From: Salipiger pentaromativorans
GTDB taxonomy: Bacteria > Pseudomonadota > Alphaproteobacteria > Rhodobacterales > Rhodobacteraceae
Direction of reading: 5' to 3'
NCBI RefSeq assembly: GCF_024721115.1
Contig: NZ_JAMDHK010000018.1
Coordinates: forward strand, 1-64,000
Length of the DNA: 64,000 nt
Shown: positions 7,516 through 16,220 of the stretch, piece after piece
Position numbering within the stretch: position 1 is the stretch's first letter
How the letters are laid out: each line of letters opens with the position of its first letter
The notes under the pieces: generated by a model
Databases searched by the model: none
What the model saw: only the letters and a program-made list of their open reading frames with translations
Told to the model about the DNA's origin: nothing
Translations under genes and position numbers: made by a program

Positions 7516-8235
7516 ATGGACAAGTCTGACGATGACCTGCCGACTGAAGCTGAGCGTTATGTCATGCCATCGCGCTTTGTGGAAAGCGATAGCGTGGAAG
7601 TGCAGGGTTTCGTGACATCGGCTTTGCGTGATCTTCCTGTGGACGCAACCAATCGAGACAAGGCGATCCGCCTGTTCGAAGCGGTGCGCGACGATATTCG
7701 CTATGATCCCTATTGTTTTGCGCTGGATGAGGACTCTTACCGTGCCAGCCGTATCGCTGGCGCGGAAGCGGCGTTTTGCGTTCCCAAGGCAATTCTTCTG
7801 GCGGCTTGTTTGCGTGCTGTGGGTATCCCCGCCGCTCTGGGGTTCGCGGATGTGCGCAACCACCTGAATACACCCAAGTTGCAGGAGTTGATGGGGACCG
7901 ATCTCTTTATCTACCACGGCTATGTTCAGCTGTGGTTGGGGAATGAGGCCTACAAGGTGACACCTGCATTCAACATGGAACTGTGTGAAAGATTCGGGGT
8001 CAAACCCCTGGTCTTCGACGGCTATCACGACGCGCTCTTTCATGAGTTCGACGAACAGAATCACCGGCACATGGAATATGTGAACGACCGTGGTCTCTAT
8101 TTCGACGCGCCGATGGGTGAGTTCCTGATGGCGTTCAAGGAAACCTATCCGAAGCTGGAAGAATTCAACCGCATCCGGATATCCAAGGATGCGAGCGGAT
8201 ACGATGACGGTTTCGCAAAGGAGGGTGCCTCTTGA
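7516..8235 (+). CDS. Transglutaminase-like cysteine protease-fold protein
   Basis: This 239-residue soluble protein has the transglutaminase-like core: the nucleophile region AAFCVPKAILLAACLRAVG (C88) and the histidine region FIYHGYVQLWL (H134). The strand that normally carries the third catalytic Asp reads YKVTPAFN, so that Asp is not obvious. There is no signal peptide, so it acts in the cytoplasm. It is the first gene of an operon of beta-oxidation enzymes, which is an odd partner for this fold. It might hydrolyse or transfer an amide or thioester of the pathway substrate, but no function is established from sequence. Confidence 0.8.
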   Translation: MDKSDDDLPTEAERYVMPSRFVESDSVEVQGFVTSALRDLPVDATNRDKAIRLFEAVRDDIRYDPYCFALDEDSYRASRIAGAEAAFCVPKAILLAACLRAVGIPAALGFADVRNHLNTPKLQELMGTDLFIYHGYVQLWLGNEAYKVTPAFNMELCERFGVKPLVFDGYHDALFHEFDEQNHRHMEYVNDRGLYFDAPMGEFLMAFKETYPKLEEFNRIRISKDASGYDDGFAKEGAS

Positions 8236-8681
8236 GGTATCTGGAAGACTTCTCGCCGGGCCAAGTCTATCGCTTTCGCAGCGCTCCGATGAGCGCGGAT
8301 TCGATAAAGGCCTTTGCCAAGGAATGGGATCCGCAGCGGCTGCACACCGATGAAGACTATGCAACCGCCATACATGGCAGCCTGATCGCCTCGGGCTTTC
8401 AGACCATGCTTGAGGTGTTCAAGCCGGTCATGACCGAGATGATGGTCGATGTTGCCAATATCGGCGGCATGGGCTTTGACAATTTGCGCTGGCTGCGGCC
8501 TGTGCACCCGAACGAACCCCTTGATGTCGAACTGACGGTCAACTCGGTCACACCGTCAAAAAGCAAGCCCGACAGAGGTGTTTTGCACTATACGCTCAGC
8601 GCCAAAAACCCCGAGGGCGAGGTCGTTTTTTCGACCGACACCCCTGTGATGATCCAGCGAAAACAAAATGACACAAACTGA
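8232..8681 (+). CDS. MaoC-like (R)-specific enoyl-CoA hydratase
   Basis: This 149-residue single hot-dog protein has the hydratase motif as EWDPQRLHTDEDYA (D33 and H38 kept, Asn replaced by Gln). It starts at a TTG that overlaps the TGA of the transglutaminase-like gene (TTGA), with AAAGGAGGG as a strong ribosome site, so the two are translationally coupled. It probably hydrates a 2-enoyl-CoA made by the ACAD pair downstream. Confidence 0.88.
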   Translation: MRYLEDFSPGQVYRFRSAPMSADSIKAFAKEWDPQRLHTDEDYATAIHGSLIASGFQTMLEVFKPVMTEMMVDVANIGGMGFDNLRWLRPVHPNEPLDVELTVNSVTPSKSKPDRGVLHYTLSAKNPEGEVVFSTDTPVMIQRKQNDTN

Positions 8682-9792
8682 GTTCCTTTCCAGCGAACAA
8701 GAAGACCTTCGCCTGTTGCGCGAGAGCGTGCGCACGTTGTTTGAACGGGCGGGCGGAAGTGACAGAGCCCGACAACTCCGTGATGCCGGGGGCGGTTTCG
8801 ATCCGGAGATGGTCCGGGAACTGGCCGAGGCCGGTGTTTTCGGCGTGGCGGTGCCCGAAGATCAGGGCGGGCTTGGCATGGGCCTAGCCGCCGGGGGTGT
8901 CATCGCCGAGGAAGTCGGCCGTGTGTTTGCCCCGGAACCGGTCGTGTCGACGATAGGTCTGAGCCTCGGCCTTCTGCGCCGCCTTTGTCCGGATCATCCG
9001 AAGATGGCACAGCTCATCGGCGGCGAAATTTCATTGGCGGTTGCCTGGCAGGAACGCGGCCCCGACGGGGCGCCTGCCGATGCGACCTGCCGATACGCGG
9101 ACGGAAAGCTGACCGGTGGCAAGGCCTGGGTCGTCGGTGCGATCGGTTCGCACGGGTTCCTTGTCGTGGCCGAACAGGATGATGGTCCGGTTCTGGTTCT
9201 GGCTGAGGCAGACGCGCAGGGGCTTGTCATCGACAAGCGGACGCAGGCGGATGGCAGCTCTCTGGGCGAGCTTTCGTTTTCGGGAACTCCGGCCGCGGAA
9301 TTGGCCAGCAGCGGTGCGGTTCTCACTGCACTGGCCGAGGCTGTCGCCGATGCAACGGCGCTTGCCGCGGCCGAGCTTGTCGGCGTGAGCGAGCGCGCCT
9401 TCGAGATCACGCTCGACTACATCAAGACGCGGGAGCAGTTCGACAAGCCGATCGGATCATTCCAGGTCATCCAGCACCGTGCCGTCGACCTCAACGTGAT
9501 GTGCGAGGTCGCGCAGGCCGGAGTGCGGGAGGCGCTTGCGCAGATGGACAGCGAAACCGATCCAAAAGTCCGGGCGCGGCTTGCCAGCCGGGCCAAGGCT
9601 CGCGCGGTCACCGCCGCCAAGAAGATCACGCGCGACGCCATCCAGCTGCACGGGGCCGTCGGTTATACCGACGAGTTCGACATCGGGCTTTATCTGAACC
9701 GAGCGCTGGTTCTGTCCGCTTGGCTGGGCGATGACGCCTACCACAGACGGCTTTGGTTCGAGGCGCGAGAACAGGAAGGAGCCGCACAATGA
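8668..9792 (+). CDS. Acyl-CoA dehydrogenase, beta-like subunit of a pair
   Basis: This 374-residue protein has the ACAD fold with the FAD-contact segment REQFDKPIGSFQVIQHRAVD and IQLHGAVGYTDEFD. It lacks both the YEGT-type C-terminal motif and a clear helix-G catalytic Glu, as expected for the smaller partner in heteromeric ACADs. It overlaps the MaoC gene by 14 bp, and its stop overlaps the start of the next ACAD (ATGA). This arrangement resembles the ChsE1-ChsE2 type steroid ACADs, which work as alpha2beta2 heterotetramers with split FAD sites. The partnership is inferred. Confidence 0.88.
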   Translation: MTQTEFLSSEQEDLRLLRESVRTLFERAGGSDRARQLRDAGGGFDPEMVRELAEAGVFGVAVPEDQGGLGMGLAAGGVIAEEVGRVFAPEPVVSTIGLSLGLLRRLCPDHPKMAQLIGGEISLAVAWQERGPDGAPADATCRYADGKLTGGKAWVVGAIGSHGFLVVAEQDDGPVLVLAEADAQGLVIDKRTQADGSSLGELSFSGTPAAELASSGAVLTALAEAVADATALAAAELVGVSERAFEITLDYIKTREQFDKPIGSFQVIQHRAVDLNVMCEVAQAGVREALAQMDSETDPKVRARLASRAKARAVTAAKKITRDAIQLHGAVGYTDEFDIGLYLNRALVLSAWLGDDAYHRRLWFEAREQEGAAQ

Positions 9793-10940
9793 CCGACTGG
9801 AACGCAATGAGCGATGCGGATTTCCGCAAGGAAGTGCGCGCGTTCTTCGAGGCGGAATATCCCGAAGAGCTGCGCCACCTGCCGCACCGACCGAAGTTCG
9901 CCGAGATCGAACATTGGCACCGCAAGCTTCACGCCAAGGGCTGGGTTGCGCCAGCCTGGCCCGCTGAATTCGGCGGTATGGGCCTAAACGCTGCTAAGCT
10001 GCTGATCTTTTATGAAGAGCAGCAGCGCTGGGGCGTCAATCGCGGTCGCGACATGGGCGTGCAGATGGTCGGGCCCCTGATCATCAAATTCGGCACCCAG
10101 GACCAGAAAGACTATTGGCTGCCACGTATTCTGAGCTGCGAGGACATCTGGTGCCAGGGCTATTCCGAGCCCGGTGCCGGGTCCGATCTTGCCAATCTGC
10201 GCACACGCGCGGAAATTGACGGCGACGATTTCGTCATTAACGGCCAGAAGATCTGGACGACGATGGCGCATGATGCCACGCACATCTTCATGCTGGTGCG
10301 CACCGATCCCGATGCGCCGAAGAAACAGCAGGGCATCAGTTTCCTTCTTGCTCCGATGGATCAGCCGGGGATCGAGGTGCGCACGATCACCACCCTTTCG
10401 GGTGAGACCGAATTTTGCGAGGTGTTCTTCGACAATGCCCGCACTCCCCGGGAAAACCTGGTCGGCGAACTGAACAAGGGCTGGACGATGGCCAAGGCGC
10501 TTTTGAGCTTCGAGCGCATCTTCATCGGCTCGCCAAGTCTGGCCCAGAACGCTCTGGGACAGCTTGAAAGCTTTGCCCGTGGCCGTGGCGCGTTTGACGA
10601 TCCGGTGTTCCGTGACCGCTTTGCCCAAGCGGCACTGGATGTGGAAGATCATGCCGCGCTTTATGCCCGTTTTGCAGATCAGCTCAAACGTGGCGAGACG
10701 CTCGGTGCGGATGTGTCCATGCTGAAGATCTGGGTGACTGAATGCTTCCAGCGCATCACCGAGCTGATGATCGAAGCAGCCGGTCCCGATGGCGGCTCCA
10801 TCGGGCCGCTTCAGGTTGGCAATGTTAGCGTCGACGTTTTGTCGAGCTTCTACAAGGCCAGACCTACCACGATCTACGGTGGATCGAACGAAATCCAAAG
10901 AAACATCCTGTCCAAGGCCGTCCTGGGACTGCCTGGCTGA
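9789..10940 (+). CDS. Acyl-CoA dehydrogenase, alpha-like catalytic subunit of a pair
   Basis: This 383-residue ACAD has YSEPGAGSDLA near 125-135, the substrate segment GQKIWTT and the C-terminal IYGGSNEIQRNIL. The presumed base is E242 (SFERIFIG). The ATG at 9789 overlaps the TGA of the preceding ACAD, so the upstream in-frame codons are not used. It resembles FadE-type large subunits of heteromeric ACADs from steroid and side-chain degradation. Together with 8668 it probably forms one enzyme. Confidence 0.9.
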   Translation: MTDWNAMSDADFRKEVRAFFEAEYPEELRHLPHRPKFAEIEHWHRKLHAKGWVAPAWPAEFGGMGLNAAKLLIFYEEQQRWGVNRGRDMGVQMVGPLIIKFGTQDQKDYWLPRILSCEDIWCQGYSEPGAGSDLANLRTRAEIDGDDFVINGQKIWTTMAHDATHIFMLVRTDPDAPKKQQGISFLLAPMDQPGIEVRTITTLSGETEFCEVFFDNARTPRENLVGELNKGWTMAKALLSFERIFIGSPSLAQNALGQLESFARGRGAFDDPVFRDRFAQAALDVEDHAALYARFADQLKRGETLGADVSMLKIWVTECFQRITELMIEAAGPDGGSIGPLQVGNVSVDVLSSFYKARPTTIYGGSNEIQRNILSKAVLGLPG

Positions 10941-10967
10941 ACCCATACCCTGAGGAGGAAAAGACCT

Positions 10968-11777
10968 ATGTCGGAGCGTTACGCAAAGTACGACAAACTG
11001 AAATTTGACTACCCGGCGGATCGCGTCCTGCGCATCACGTTCGACCGGCCCGAGACATTCAACTCGGTCGATGCCGAAACCCACACCCAGATGACGGACA
11101 TGTGGATCGACATCGACCGCGACCCCGACATCAACGCGGTCATCGTGACCGGCGCGGGCAAGGCGTTTTCGGCGGGCGGCGATTTCAGCCTGATTGAGAA
11201 GATGATCGGCGACTCGCACGAGATCATGAAGACGTGGAAAGAAGCCAAGGATCTCGTCTACAACATCATCAACTGCAACAAGCCGATCATTTCCGCGATC
11301 AATGGCCCTGCGGCAGGCGCGGGCCTTGTGGTTGCCATCCTGGCCGACATCTCGATCGCCGGGAAACGGGCAAAGATTGTCGATGGTCATCCGCGTCTGG
11401 GCGTTGCCGCTGGCGATGTCGCGGCGATTATCTGGCCGCTGCTGACCTCGATGGCCAAGGCGAAATACTATCTGATGACCTGCAAGCCGGTGTCGGGCGA
11501 AGAGGCCGAGCGCATCGGTCTGGTGTCAATGTGCGTCGAGGATGACGAGCTTCAGCAGATCGCTTTGGACACGGCTGTCGAACTGGCCAACGGCTCGCAA
11601 AGCGCGATCCGCTGGACCAAGTATTCGCTGAACAACTGGCTGCGCCAGGCCGGGCCGATCTTTGATGCGTCGACCGCGCTGGAGATGCTTGGTTTTATGA
11701 GCGAGGACGTCAAGGAAGGTGTGTTGTCGCACCGCGAGAAGCGCGCGCCAAACTTCCGCAAGGACTGCCCGCTTTAA
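10968..11777 (+). CDS. Crotonase-fold protein without the usual hydratase glutamates
   Basis: This 269-residue crotonase-superfamily protein has the oxyanion-hole motifs FSAGGD (67-72) and NGPAAGAG (112-119). The two glutamates of enoyl-CoA hydratase are missing: the first position is V121 and the second falls at H141/R143 (DGHPRLGV). A nearby acid is D150. It may therefore be a ring-opening hydrolase, isomerase or other crotonase rather than a simple hydratase. It sits 27 bp after the ACAD pair with GAGGAGG before the ATG and is part of the same operon. Confidence 0.88.
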   Translation: MSERYAKYDKLKFDYPADRVLRITFDRPETFNSVDAETHTQMTDMWIDIDRDPDINAVIVTGAGKAFSAGGDFSLIEKMIGDSHEIMKTWKEAKDLVYNIINCNKPIISAINGPAAGAGLVVAILADISIAGKRAKIVDGHPRLGVAAGDVAAIIWPLLTSMAKAKYYLMTCKPVSGEEAERIGLVSMCVEDDELQQIALDTAVELANGSQSAIRWTKYSLNNWLRQAGPIFDASTALEMLGFMSEDVKEGVLSHREKRAPNFRKDCPL

Positions 11778-11804
11778 CGCCCGATTGGACGAGGAGGCAT
11801 GGAA

Positions 11805-13001
11805 ATGTCTGATGATATCTACAAAGATATAGCGCAAGCCTATGCCGCTGCGGCCGAAAAAGCTCCTGGCCTGAAATCGCGATTTACGGCTGCCGGATTC
11901 GATCCGGCAGCCGTCACATCGGTGGCGGACCTCTCGCGACTTCCAGTGATGAAAAAAGAAGAGCTTCTGAAGATCCAGCGCGAGAACCCGCCTTTCGGCG
12001 GATTCCTTGCCTCGGATCTGAAGGATATTGGACGGATCTACGTGTCCCCTGGCCCAATTTTCGAGCCGGCCCTTTCGGGCGAGGGAGGTCATGGCCTGGA
12101 CCTGCTTTTCAAGGCGGCAGGCGTGGGGCCGGGGGATATCATCCTGAACACCTGGATGTATCATCTTGTGCCCGCAGGCTTGCTGTTCGACGAAGCGGCA
12201 CAGGCCGCAGGTGCCACGGTGATTCCCGGCGGCGTGGGCAATACCGAGCTTCAGGCGCAGATCATCGTCGAAACCGGCGTGACTTCGATCTGCGCCTCGA
12301 CCGCGTTTTTCCTGACGCTGGCGGACAAGGTGATCGAAACCTATGGCCGCGACGCATGGAAGGTGAAGACAGCCTTCCTCGGCGGTGAGATGGGCGACTG
12401 GATGGCCAAGCGCCGCCGGATCGAGGCCGAATACGGCGTGTCCACCTGGGCCGCCTATGCCACCGCCGATCTAGGCCTTGTCGCCTATGAGGATGGCGGC
12501 GAAGGCTATCTGGTTCATCCCGACCGCGTGGTGCAGATCTGCGATCCGGTCAGCGGCGAACAGGTCGCCCATGGCGAACCGGGCGAGGTTGTCGTGACCG
12601 CGCGCGATGCCACCTGGCCGATGATCCGGTTCGGCACCGGCGACAGCGCCTTTGCCCTGGAAAGCAACGCGGATGGCACCGTCAGCCGGATTTCAGCATT
12701 GCAGGGACGGGTCGGGGCAGCGGTCAAAGTGCGCGAGATTTTCGTTTATCCGCGCGTGGTTGAAGAAGTTGTCATCGGCACGCCGGGCGCAAAGGCCGCG
12801 CAGGCCGTGGTAACGCGCGAGAACGATCGCGACATGATCCGCCTCTCGCTTGTGCTGGAAGACGGTGCCGACGCTTCTGCTGCGGAAGCAGCCGCCGCCA
12901 AAAACTTCAAACTGCATACACGAATTCGTGTCGACGAAGTGAACATTGTTTCGGAACTACCCGAAAATGCAGAACTGATCGTCAACCAAAAGGACCGCTA
13001 A
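11805..13001 (+). CDS. Phenylacetate-CoA ligase (PaaK)-like AMP-forming ligase homologue
   Basis: This 398-residue protein follows the PaaK layout: a helical N-terminus with DLSRLPVMKKEELL, a central domain and the RFGTGD motif before a small C-terminal domain. The ATP-binding loop, usually rich in S/T-G-T, reads YVSPGPIFEPALS (79-91) and lacks the normal glycines. Adenylation is therefore not assured, and it could be an altered ligase or a binding protein. The start at 11805 was preferred because GAGGAGG lies 7 bp upstream; the ATG at 11799 would be only 1 bp away. It is the last gene of the 7516-13001 operon. Confidence 0.8.
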   Translation: MSDDIYKDIAQAYAAAAEKAPGLKSRFTAAGFDPAAVTSVADLSRLPVMKKEELLKIQRENPPFGGFLASDLKDIGRIYVSPGPIFEPALSGEGGHGLDLLFKAAGVGPGDIILNTWMYHLVPAGLLFDEAAQAAGATVIPGGVGNTELQAQIIVETGVTSICASTAFFLTLADKVIETYGRDAWKVKTAFLGGEMGDWMAKRRRIEAEYGVSTWAAYATADLGLVAYEDGGEGYLVHPDRVVQICDPVSGEQVAHGEPGEVVVTARDATWPMIRFGTGDSAFALESNADGTVSRISALQGRVGAAVKVREIFVYPRVVEEVVIGTPGAKAAQAVVTRENDRDMIRLSLVLEDGADASAAEAAAAKNFKLHTRIRVDEVNIVSELPENAELIVNQKDR

Positions 13002-13041
13002 GATCGGGTCTCGATCATTCGCGACAACCGCAGAAACAGAT

Positions 13042-13065
13042 GGGCGGCCGGGCAACCGGCCGCCC
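13042..13065. terminator. GC-rich hairpin between convergent genes
   Basis: GGGCGGCCGG and CCGGCCGCCC pair perfectly (10 bp) around a GCAA tetraloop and are followed by TCTTT. It sits in the 71-bp space between the convergent ligase-like gene and the flavin oxidoreductase, so it probably ends transcription from both. Confidence 0.8.
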
Positions 13066-13072
13066 TCTTTCG

Positions 13073-14038
13073 TCAGGAACAGAGCGCATCTTTGGCGACC
13101 TGGTATTCCCGGTCGAGACGGTCGACGTAGTCCGCCGTGGTCATCACCTCTTTCACCGCTCCGATCCCCTGACCGCTGCCCCAGATGTCACGCCAGGCCT
13201 TGGGGCGAATGTCGCCGGTGGCCAGATCGAGTTTGTTGCCGATCCCGGCCAGGTTGTCCGGATCGAGACCGACCGCCCGCACCGACGGTTTCAGATAGTT
13301 GGCATGCACGCCGCTGAAATAGTCGGTATAGACAATATCATCGGCCCCGCCTTCGACGATCATTTGCTTGTACTCCTCCGACGCGACCGCCTCGGTCATG
13401 GCAATGAAGGGGGATCCGATATACCCAAAATCCGCACCCATGGCCTGCGCCGCCAGAATTGAGCGCCCGGTCGCGATGGACCCGGACAGGGCAAGCGGAC
13501 CATCGAACCATTCCCGGATTTCCTGAACCAGCGCAAAGGGTGACAAGGCCCCGGCGTGGCCGCCAGCGCCGGCGCAGACCGCGATCAGGCCGTCGGCGCC
13601 CTTGTCGATCGCTTTCCTGGCGTATTTGTTGTTGATTACATCGTGCAGTACAGTGCCGCCGCACTCATGTGCCGCCTGGTTGACGTCTTCCCGTGCGCCC
13701 ATTGATGTGATCCAGACAGGCACTTTCCAGCGCGCACATATTTCGACGTCCCGCTCAATCCGATCATTCGATCGATGGACGATCTGGTTGACCGCGAATG
13801 GCGCGGCGGGCCGATCGGGATTGGCCTGATTGTGCGCGTCAAGCTCTTCAGTGATGCGCTTGAGCCAGGCTTCAAGCAGCGGCGGTTCACCTTCGGACTC
13901 GCGTGCGTTCAGCGCCGGAAAGCTGCCGATGACGCCGGCTTTGCACTGGGCGACGACAAGATCCGGCCCGGACACCAGGAACATGGGCGAGCAGATCACA
14001 GGCAGGCGCAAGCGGCCGAGAGGGGTGTCGGAGTACAT
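13073..14038 (-). CDS. Nitronate monooxygenase-family flavin oxidoreductase
   Basis: This 321-residue protein is a TIM-barrel FMN enzyme of the 2-nitropropane dioxygenase/nitronate monooxygenase family. It has the N-terminal LRLPVICSPM, a central CAGAGGHAG phosphate-binding motif and LSGSIATGRSILAAQAMGADFGYIGSPF. In steroid-ring degradation a member of this family (IpdC) acts on a CoA-linked ring intermediate, so a role in the CoA pathway is possible. It stands alone on the minus strand, divergent from the crotonase operon at 14262. Confidence 0.88.
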   Translation of the reverse strand: MYSDTPLGRLRLPVICSPMFLVSGPDLVVAQCKAGVIGSFPALNARESEGEPPLLEAWLKRITEELDAHNQANPDRPAAPFAVNQIVHRSNDRIERDVEICARWKVPVWITSMGAREDVNQAAHECGGTVLHDVINNKYARKAIDKGADGLIAVCAGAGGHAGALSPFALVQEIREWFDGPLALSGSIATGRSILAAQAMGADFGYIGSPFIAMTEAVASEEYKQMIVEGGADDIVYTDYFSGVHANYLKPSVRAVGLDPDNLAGIGNKLDLATGDIRPKAWRDIWGSGQGIGAVKEVMTTADYVDRLDREYQVAKDALCS

Positions 14039-14261
14039 TGTCTATTTCTTCTTTGCTGTTTCAACAGGGGGTGCCGAGGCCCGTAGCCGTGACGGGCGCG
14101 CATGGGAAGGGAAGCCGAAAAAACGTGCCAGCAGACCGCAAGGAAATACACAGAACGGGTGAATTTTACACATGTCTGATTTTCCGCACCGGACTATTGC
14201 CCGTCGCTCAATGCCACTCCTATCGTGTTCCATGCTAGCCCATTCCTGGGAGGAGGAAGCG

Positions 14262-15032
14262 GTGCCATTGCTCTACAGCCGCTCGGAAAGCGTTGGTCGG
14301 ATGACTTTCGATTTTCCCGAGAAGAAGAATGCCCTTGATCAAGACGCACGCAAAGAGATGGAACGCATCGTCACCCAGGTGCGCGACGATGACCGCGTGC
14401 GCGCGCTGTTGATCACGGGTGCCGGGGGCGCGTTTTGCGCCGGAGGCGATATCAGCACCTTCGCCGGTTCTTCGCCTGTGGCCATGCGGGACCGCATGAA
14501 ACAACAGCACCGCGTAACCCGGATGCTATATGATCTTGAAAAGCCGGTCGTCGCGGCGGTTGCCGGGCCGGCCTTTGGCGTGGGGTTCAACATTGCGCTT
14601 CTGGCTGACGTGATCCTGGCCGCGCCCTCGGCCCGCTTTTGCCAGGCCTATGCGCGCGTGGCGATCGTGCCCGACGGTGGCGGGCTTTACTTGCTGGCGC
14701 GGACGGTCGGGACGCAGCGGGCGAAGGCGATGTTCCTGACGGCCCAGGTGATCGATGCCCAAGAGGCGCACGACCTTGGGATCGTCCACGCAATCCACGA
14801 AGAAGACGCGCTCGACGCAGAGGCCGATGCGCTGGCCGTGCGTCTGGCCGAAGGGCCGACCCGAGCCTTTGGGCTGGGCAAGTCGATGCTGAACCGTGGC
14901 ATGGATTGCGATTTCGCGACCTATCTCGAGATCGAGGCAACCGCCGAAGCCCATATCATGCAGACCGCAGATCACCGCGAGGCGGTCGCCTCTTTCAAGG
15001 AAAAGCGCCCGCCGGGCTTTGTCGGATCATGA
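14262..15032 (+). CDS. Crotonase-family enoyl-CoA hydratase/isomerase (PDGG type)
   Basis: This 256-residue crotonase has oxyanion motifs FCAGGD (58-63) and AGPAFGVG (101-108). The two hydratase glutamates are N110 and Y130, but VPDGGG places an Asp (D138) where PaaG-type isomerases keep their catalytic acid. It is more likely an isomerase or ring-cleaving crotonase than a plain hydratase. The GTG at 14262 is chosen because GGGAGGAGG precedes it and it gives the normal family length. An upstream ATG at 14172 would add 30 unrelated residues. It is the first gene of the 14262-22442 operon, and its stop overlaps the next start. Confidence 0.88.
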   Translation: MPLLYSRSESVGRMTFDFPEKKNALDQDARKEMERIVTQVRDDDRVRALLITGAGGAFCAGGDISTFAGSSPVAMRDRMKQQHRVTRMLYDLEKPVVAAVAGPAFGVGFNIALLADVILAAPSARFCQAYARVAIVPDGGGLYLLARTVGTQRAKAMFLTAQVIDAQEAHDLGIVHAIHEEDALDAEADALAVRLAEGPTRAFGLGKSMLNRGMDCDFATYLEIEATAEAHIMQTADHREAVASFKEKRPPGFVGS

Positions 15033-16219
15033 ACGCGGCGCCCGATTGTGGCCCGCTGGCCGGTCTTCGGGTGATCGACCTCGGGCAGGTCTACCTTGGG
15101 CCCTATTGCGGTCTGATGTTCGCGCTCATGGGGGCCGAGGTCATCAAGGTCGAGCCGCCCGGCGGCGACAGTATCCGCGGCATCGCGGGCGGGCGCGAGA
15201 ACCCCGCAGCGATGATGCTCAATTCCAGCAAACAGAGCGTGACGCTTGATCTGGGGTCCGAGGGCGGGCGCAGCGCCCTGCTGGCGCTGGCAGATTCGGC
15301 CGATGTTCTAATCGAGAATTTCCGTCCCGGTACGATGGAGAAACTGGGGCTGGGGTGGGAAACACTCTGTGCCCGCAATCCGCGCCTGGTCATGGGGTCA
15401 GGAAAGGGTTACGCGGCCGATTCCGTCTATCGCGATGCGCCGGCGATGGATTTTCCTATTCAGGCCCTGACCGGGCTGATGTCGGTGACCGGGTTTCCCG
15501 ATGGTCCGCCGGTGAAATGCGGCGCAGCGATCACCGATTTTCTGGGCGGTATCCACCTTTTTGGTGGCATTATGGCGGCGTTGCATGCGCGCGGCGCGAC
15601 AGGGCGCGGGGACTTTGTCCAGATCGCGATGCAGGACGTCACGCACCACGCGCTGGCGTCGAATATCGCAAGCTATCTGCTGGCGCCTGACGGGTTCGCC
15701 GACCGGGCCGGCAACAGTCAGGCCGTGCTCAAGGTCGCACCCTACGACCTGTTTCCGGCGCGCGACGGGCAGGTGGCCATCATGTGCCTGAATGATCGCC
15801 ACTGGCAGCAGCTGACCCGGGCCATGGGTCGCCCTGATCTGGCCGAAGATCCCGAACTGGCCGCGGGACCCGCGCGCTGCGCGCGGCGTGCCCAAGTCGA
15901 TGGCTGGGTGACGGCGTGGACCTCAAGTCAGACCCGCGCCGAGATTTTCGCGGCCCTGAGCAGCGCACATGTGCCGGGCGCCCCGGTGCGCACGCTCGCT
16001 GAGGTGGTGTCGGACGATGACATGCGCGCCCGCGGCATGATCCATGACCTTCCGCATCCAGACCTGGGCACGGTCCCTGTTCCAGGGCTGCCGATGCGTT
16101 TCGCGGCTCACCCACAGGTCGCCCCTATCCCCGCACCAACCGTAGGCGCCGATACGGCGCGCATCCTGGCCGCGCTGGAACAGGACCTGCCCTCTGCTCA
16201 ATCAAAGGACACCTACTGA
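15029..16219 (+). CDS. Family III (CaiB/BaiF) CoA-transferase
   Basis: This 396-residue CoA-transferase has GLRVIDLGQVYLGPYCG near 12-28, GAEVIKVEPPGGD near 35-47 and the probable catalytic D170 (AITDFLGGIH). Its ATG overlaps the crotonase stop (ATGA), and the frame extending further upstream is rejected because it is antisense to family similarity. It sits directly before two ACADs and probably supplies their CoA thioester from an acid imported by the TRAP system of the same operon. Confidence 0.91.
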   Translation: MNAAPDCGPLAGLRVIDLGQVYLGPYCGLMFALMGAEVIKVEPPGGDSIRGIAGGRENPAAMMLNSSKQSVTLDLGSEGGRSALLALADSADVLIENFRPGTMEKLGLGWETLCARNPRLVMGSGKGYAADSVYRDAPAMDFPIQALTGLMSVTGFPDGPPVKCGAAITDFLGGIHLFGGIMAALHARGATGRGDFVQIAMQDVTHHALASNIASYLLAPDGFADRAGNSQAVLKVAPYDLFPARDGQVAIMCLNDRHWQQLTRAMGRPDLAEDPELAAGPARCARRAQVDGWVTAWTSSQTRAEIFAALSSAHVPGAPVRTLAEVVSDDDMRARGMIHDLPHPDLGTVPVPGLPMRFAAHPQVAPIPAPTVGADTARILAALEQDLPSAQSKDTY

Positions 16220-16220
16220 C

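Noticed and set aside
14639-15028. Upstream extension of the CoA-transferase frame
   Set aside because: It lies inside the crotonase gene in another frame, and the ATG overlapping that gene's stop explains the true start.
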